The notes under the pieces: generated by a model
Seen by the model: the letters and a program-made list of their open reading frames with translations, nothing else
What the model was told of the DNA's origin: nothing
The model's database searches: none
Origin: Barnesiella merdipullorum
Lineage (GTDB): Bacteria > Bacteroidota > Bacteroidia > Bacteroidales > Barnesiellaceae
Assembly: GCA_019116365.1 (NCBI GenBank)
Contig: DXBT01000020.1
Coordinates: forward strand, 1 to 64,000
DNA: 64,000 nucleotides
Direction of reading: 5' to 3'
Program-made: the position numbers and the translations under genes
Part shown: positions 61,558-64,000 of the stretch, one piece after another
Numbering within the stretch: position 1 is the stretch's first letter
Layout: the number at the start of each line of letters is the position of its first letter

Positions 61558-62805
61558 ATGACTAAACTTTCTTTTGAAAATATTCGGCGTATGCTACGAA
61601 GAATCGGAGGGTATTTGCTGTTGCTGCAAAAACAACTTCGCCGACTTTCATTACGTACATGGATGTACATAGCCATAGGCCTATTGCTGATAGGTGGTGG
61701 TTTATACTGGTTTTTACGGCCAGCTCCTCCGGGCCCCGATCTTCCGATTGTCGAGGTTGAGCCTGTGACGACCGACGATGTAGAGATCTATGGCGAATAT
61801 GTGGGGCGCATCAGAGCCCAGCAGTTTGTCGAGATACGGGCTCGGGTCGAGGGATTCCTCGAACGGATGCTCTTCGACGAAGGTACTTATGTAAAAAAGG
61901 GGCAACCTCTATTCATCATCGACCCCAAACAGTATCAGGCCCGAGCCAACAAGGCCAAGGCCCAATTGAACAAGAACAAGGCTTTGGCTTTGAAAGCCGA
62001 GCGGGATCTGGAGCGTATCCGCCCGCTGTACCAACAAAATGCGGCCAGCCAACTCGACCTCGACAACGCCATTGCGTCGTATGAAAGTGCAAAAGCCGAG
62101 GTGGAAATGAGCGAAGCCGACCTCATCCAGGCCGAAACAGCCTTGGGATATACGACCGTGAGTTCGCCCATCTCGGGATACATATCGGAGCGCAACGTCG
62201 ATATAGGTACCCTCGTAAGCCCCGGCGGACAGTCACTGCTGGCTACGGTCGTGAAGAGCGACACGGTTCGCGTCGATTTCAGCATGACAGGCCTCGACTA
62301 TCTGAAGAGTAAAGCTCGTAACGTGAATCTGGGTCAGAAAGATACGACCCGCACGTGGGAGCCCTACATCACCATCACCCTGCCCGACAACTCGGCTTAC
62401 CCGCAACGCGGTATTGTCGATTTTGCCGACCCCCAGGTCGATCCCAAAACGGGAACCTTTTCGGTGCGGGCCGAGATGCCCAACCCCGAACACATCCTGC
62501 TCCCGGGTCAGTTTACCAAGGTACGGCTTCTGCTCGACGTGCGCGAGAAGGCAGTCGTAGTCCCCACCAAAGCCATTGTTATCGAAAAAGGTGGTGCCTA
62601 CATCTTTGTCGTGCGGGCCGATAGTGTGGCCGAGCGTCGTATGGTCGAACTGGGTCCCGAAGTCGGGAACAACGTAATCATCGAGCGGGGGCTCGTACCC
62701 AATGAAAATATTGTTGTGGAAGGATACCACAAACTCACTCACGGCGACAAAGTGATTCCGTCGGTCTATCGAAAGGAGTCGGAAGAAGACCGTTCTAAAA
62801 ACTAA
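61558..62805 (+). CDS. RND efflux periplasmic adaptor (membrane fusion protein)
   Basis: 415 residues from an ATG (a TTG three codons upstream is less likely). It has an unusual basic N-terminal extension with one membrane helix at about 36-54 (TWMYIAIGLLLIGGGLYWFL) and no lipobox, then the lipoyl halves (RARVEGFLERMLFDEGTYVK and TVSSPISGYISERNVDIGTL), a coiled hairpin between them, and the beta-barrel domain. It links an inner-membrane RND pump to an outer-membrane channel. It is 6 nt upstream of the pump gene. Confidence 0.94.
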   Translation: MTKLSFENIRRMLRRIGGYLLLLQKQLRRLSLRTWMYIAIGLLLIGGGLYWFLRPAPPGPDLPIVEVEPVTTDDVEIYGEYVGRIRAQQFVEIRARVEGFLERMLFDEGTYVKKGQPLFIIDPKQYQARANKAKAQLNKNKALALKAERDLERIRPLYQQNAASQLDLDNAIASYESAKAEVEMSEADLIQAETALGYTTVSSPISGYISERNVDIGTLVSPGGQSLLATVVKSDTVRVDFSMTGLDYLKSKARNVNLGQKDTTRTWEPYITITLPDNSAYPQRGIVDFADPQVDPKTGTFSVRAEMPNPEHILLPGQFTKVRLLLDVREKAVVVPTKAIVIEKGGAYIFVVRADSVAERRMVELGPEVGNNVIIERGLVPNENIVVEGYHKLTHGDKVIPSVYRKESEEDRSKN

Positions 62806-62811
62806 TGAATT

Positions 62812-64000
62812 ATGAAATCGGACTTCTTTATTGACAGGCCCATATTCTCGATTGTCATCTCAATCGTGATTGTTATCGTGGGTGTACTGGGACTCATTCT
62901 GCTCCCCATTGACCAATACCCACAGATTGTCCCGCCGGTAGTCAAGGTATCGGCCTCCTACCCCGGTGCAAGTGCGCAAACCGTCACCCAGGCGGTAGCC
63001 ACGCCCATCGAGCAGGAGCTGAACGGAACTCCCGGCATGCTCTATATGGAATCGACCAACAGCAACTCGGGTAGCTTCTCGGCCACCATTACGTTCGATA
63101 TCTCGACCGACCCCGACCTGGCTGCTGTCGAAATACAGAACCGGGTAAAACAGGCCGAAGCCCGACTCCCGGCCGAGGTTGTCCAAAACGGCATCTCGGT
63201 AGAGAAACAGGCATCGAGCCGATTGATGACCGTTACGCTGCGGTCGAGCGACCCGAAATTCGACGAGATATACCTCAGTAACTACGCCACGCTCAACGTG
63301 CTGGACATGTTGCGACGGGTCAAGGGCGTAGGTAGCGTATCCAATGTGGGTAGCCGCTACTATGCCATGCAGATATGGGTGCAACCCGACCGGCTGGCCA
63401 ACCTCGGCCTCACAGTCGATGACTTGCAAAAGGCCTTGAAAGATCAAAACCGCGAATCGGCCGCCGGTGTGCTGGGGCAACAGCCTATCAGCAACATTGA
63501 CGTGACTACCCCTATCATTGCACAAGGCCGGTTGTCGTCGGTTGCCGAATTTGAAGAGATTGTCATTCGAGCCAACCCCGACGGGTCACTGATACGTCTG
63601 CGCGACGTAGCTCGCATCTCGCTCGAAGCCCAGTCATACAACACCGAGAGCGGTATCAACGGAGGCAATGCTGCCGTGCTGAACATCAACATGCTACCTG
63701 GAGCCAATGCCATGGAGGTTGCCAAATCGGTCAAGAAAGAGATGGATGCCATAAGCCGCAATTTCCCCGAAGGTATCACCTATGAGATTCCATTCGATAT
63801 GACCTCCTACATCTCGCAATCGATCAGCGAGGTGTATCACACTCTTTTCGAAGCCCTCATCCTGGTAATCCTGGTTGTATTCCTTTCGTTACAGAACTGG
63901 CGGGCCACACTCATCCCGGTGATTGCCGTACCCATCTCGTTGATAGGAACGTTTGGTATCATGCTGGCCTTTGGATTCTCGCTCAACATGATGACCCTTT
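62812..64000 (+). CDS. RND efflux pump, AcrB-type permease (partial, cut by window end)
   Basis: First 396 residues of an inner-membrane pump normally about 1040 residues long. MKSDFFIDRPIFSIVISIVI is the typical HAE1-family start. Seen: first membrane helix (about 11-28), the porter domain (YPQIVPPVVKVSASYPGASA, PIEQELNGTPGMLYMEST, VEIQNRVKQAE, NINMLPGANAMEVAKSVKKE), and the helices beginning LFEALILVILVVFLSLQNWR. It extends beyond position 64000. Hydrophobic drugs, bile salts or detergents are usual substrates; the sequence does not decide. An outer-membrane channel gene is expected next. Confidence 0.96.
   Translation, partial: MKSDFFIDRPIFSIVISIVIVIVGVLGLILLPIDQYPQIVPPVVKVSASYPGASAQTVTQAVATPIEQELNGTPGMLYMESTNSNSGSFSATITFDISTDPDLAAVEIQNRVKQAEARLPAEVVQNGISVEKQASSRLMTVTLRSSDPKFDEIYLSNYATLNVLDMLRRVKGVGSVSNVGSRYYAMQIWVQPDRLANLGLTVDDLQKALKDQNRESAAGVLGQQPISNIDVTTPIIAQGRLSSVAEFEEIVIRANPDGSLIRLRDVARISLEAQSYNTESGINGGNAAVLNINMLPGANAMEVAKSVKKEMDAISRNFPEGITYEIPFDMTSYISQSISEVYHTLFEALILVILVVFLSLQNWRATLIPVIAVPISLIGTFGIMLAFGFSLNMMTL

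Noticed and set aside
1..64000. CRISPR array, prophage, insertion sequence or rRNA
   Set aside because: No regularly spaced repeats, transposase, integrase, phage structural genes or rRNA sequence were recognised in the window.

Overview
The window is a gene-dense stretch of a Bacteroidales chromosome, most likely from a gut organism near Barnesiella or Coprobacter; the genus is inference. The evidence is a SusC/SusD pair, type IX secretion (T9SS) C-terminal signals, the complete Bat aerotolerance cluster, type III glutamine synthetase, LL-diaminopimelate aminotransferase, a FeoA-FeoB fusion and promoters of the Bacteroidetes form (TTG, about 19-22 nt, TAnnTTTG).

Layout. 0.5-5.6 kb (minus): a T9SS type B surface protein, a lytic transglycosylase and uvrA. 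5.8-8.6 kb (plus): a LysM/periplasmic-binding-fold protein and a PorT-type barrel. 8.6-14.4 kb: holA, amn, a lone HsdR-N nuclease domain, tRNA-Cys, and an iron operon feoAB - DUF3267 membrane protein - 58-residue Cys-rich membrane protein. 14.6-20.9 kb (minus): dapF-dapL-glnN, then purF. 21.2-25.6 kb (plus): carAB. 25.7-31.2 kb: a small barrel protein, a YbaN protein, groESL, an HTH protein with a universal stress protein, and a PAP2 phosphatase. 31.2-39.6 kb (minus): moxR - DUF58 - membrane protein - batA-batB-batC-batD-batE. 39.8-41.5 kb: an HU protein coupled to an HU-transmembrane-LysM fusion. 41.7-46.2 kb (plus): ppk1, a coiled-coil barrel protein and a choloylglycine-hydrolase-family enzyme. 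46.3-49.9 kb (minus): aspS, a Nif3-like protein and a zinc-ribbon coiled-coil protein, followed by tRNA-Pro on the plus strand. 50.4-60.9 kb: the accessory island. 61.5 kb to the end (plus): an RND efflux operon cut by the window edge.

The most notable region is 50.4-60.9 kb. A secreted protease with the IdeS/Mac (immunoglobulin-degrading) fold and catalytic spacing, carrying two InlB-type repeats and a T9SS tail, lies beside a small HTH protein and a minus-strand SusC-SusD-GH85 locus. The GH85 enzyme is predicted to be a surface endo-beta-N-acetylglucosaminidase that cuts N-glycans. Together they could attack host glycoproteins, possibly immunoglobulins, from both the protein and the glycan side; this is inference. 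The protease start codon is followed by an A8 tract that puts it one base out of frame with an otherwise perfect signal peptide. That suggests phase variation, transcriptional slippage or a sequence error.

Starts were moved inward from the longest open frame where an ATG precedes a signal peptide or the family's usual N-terminus. Long open frames antisense to uvrA, feoB, purF, groEL and others are treated as codon-usage shadows.
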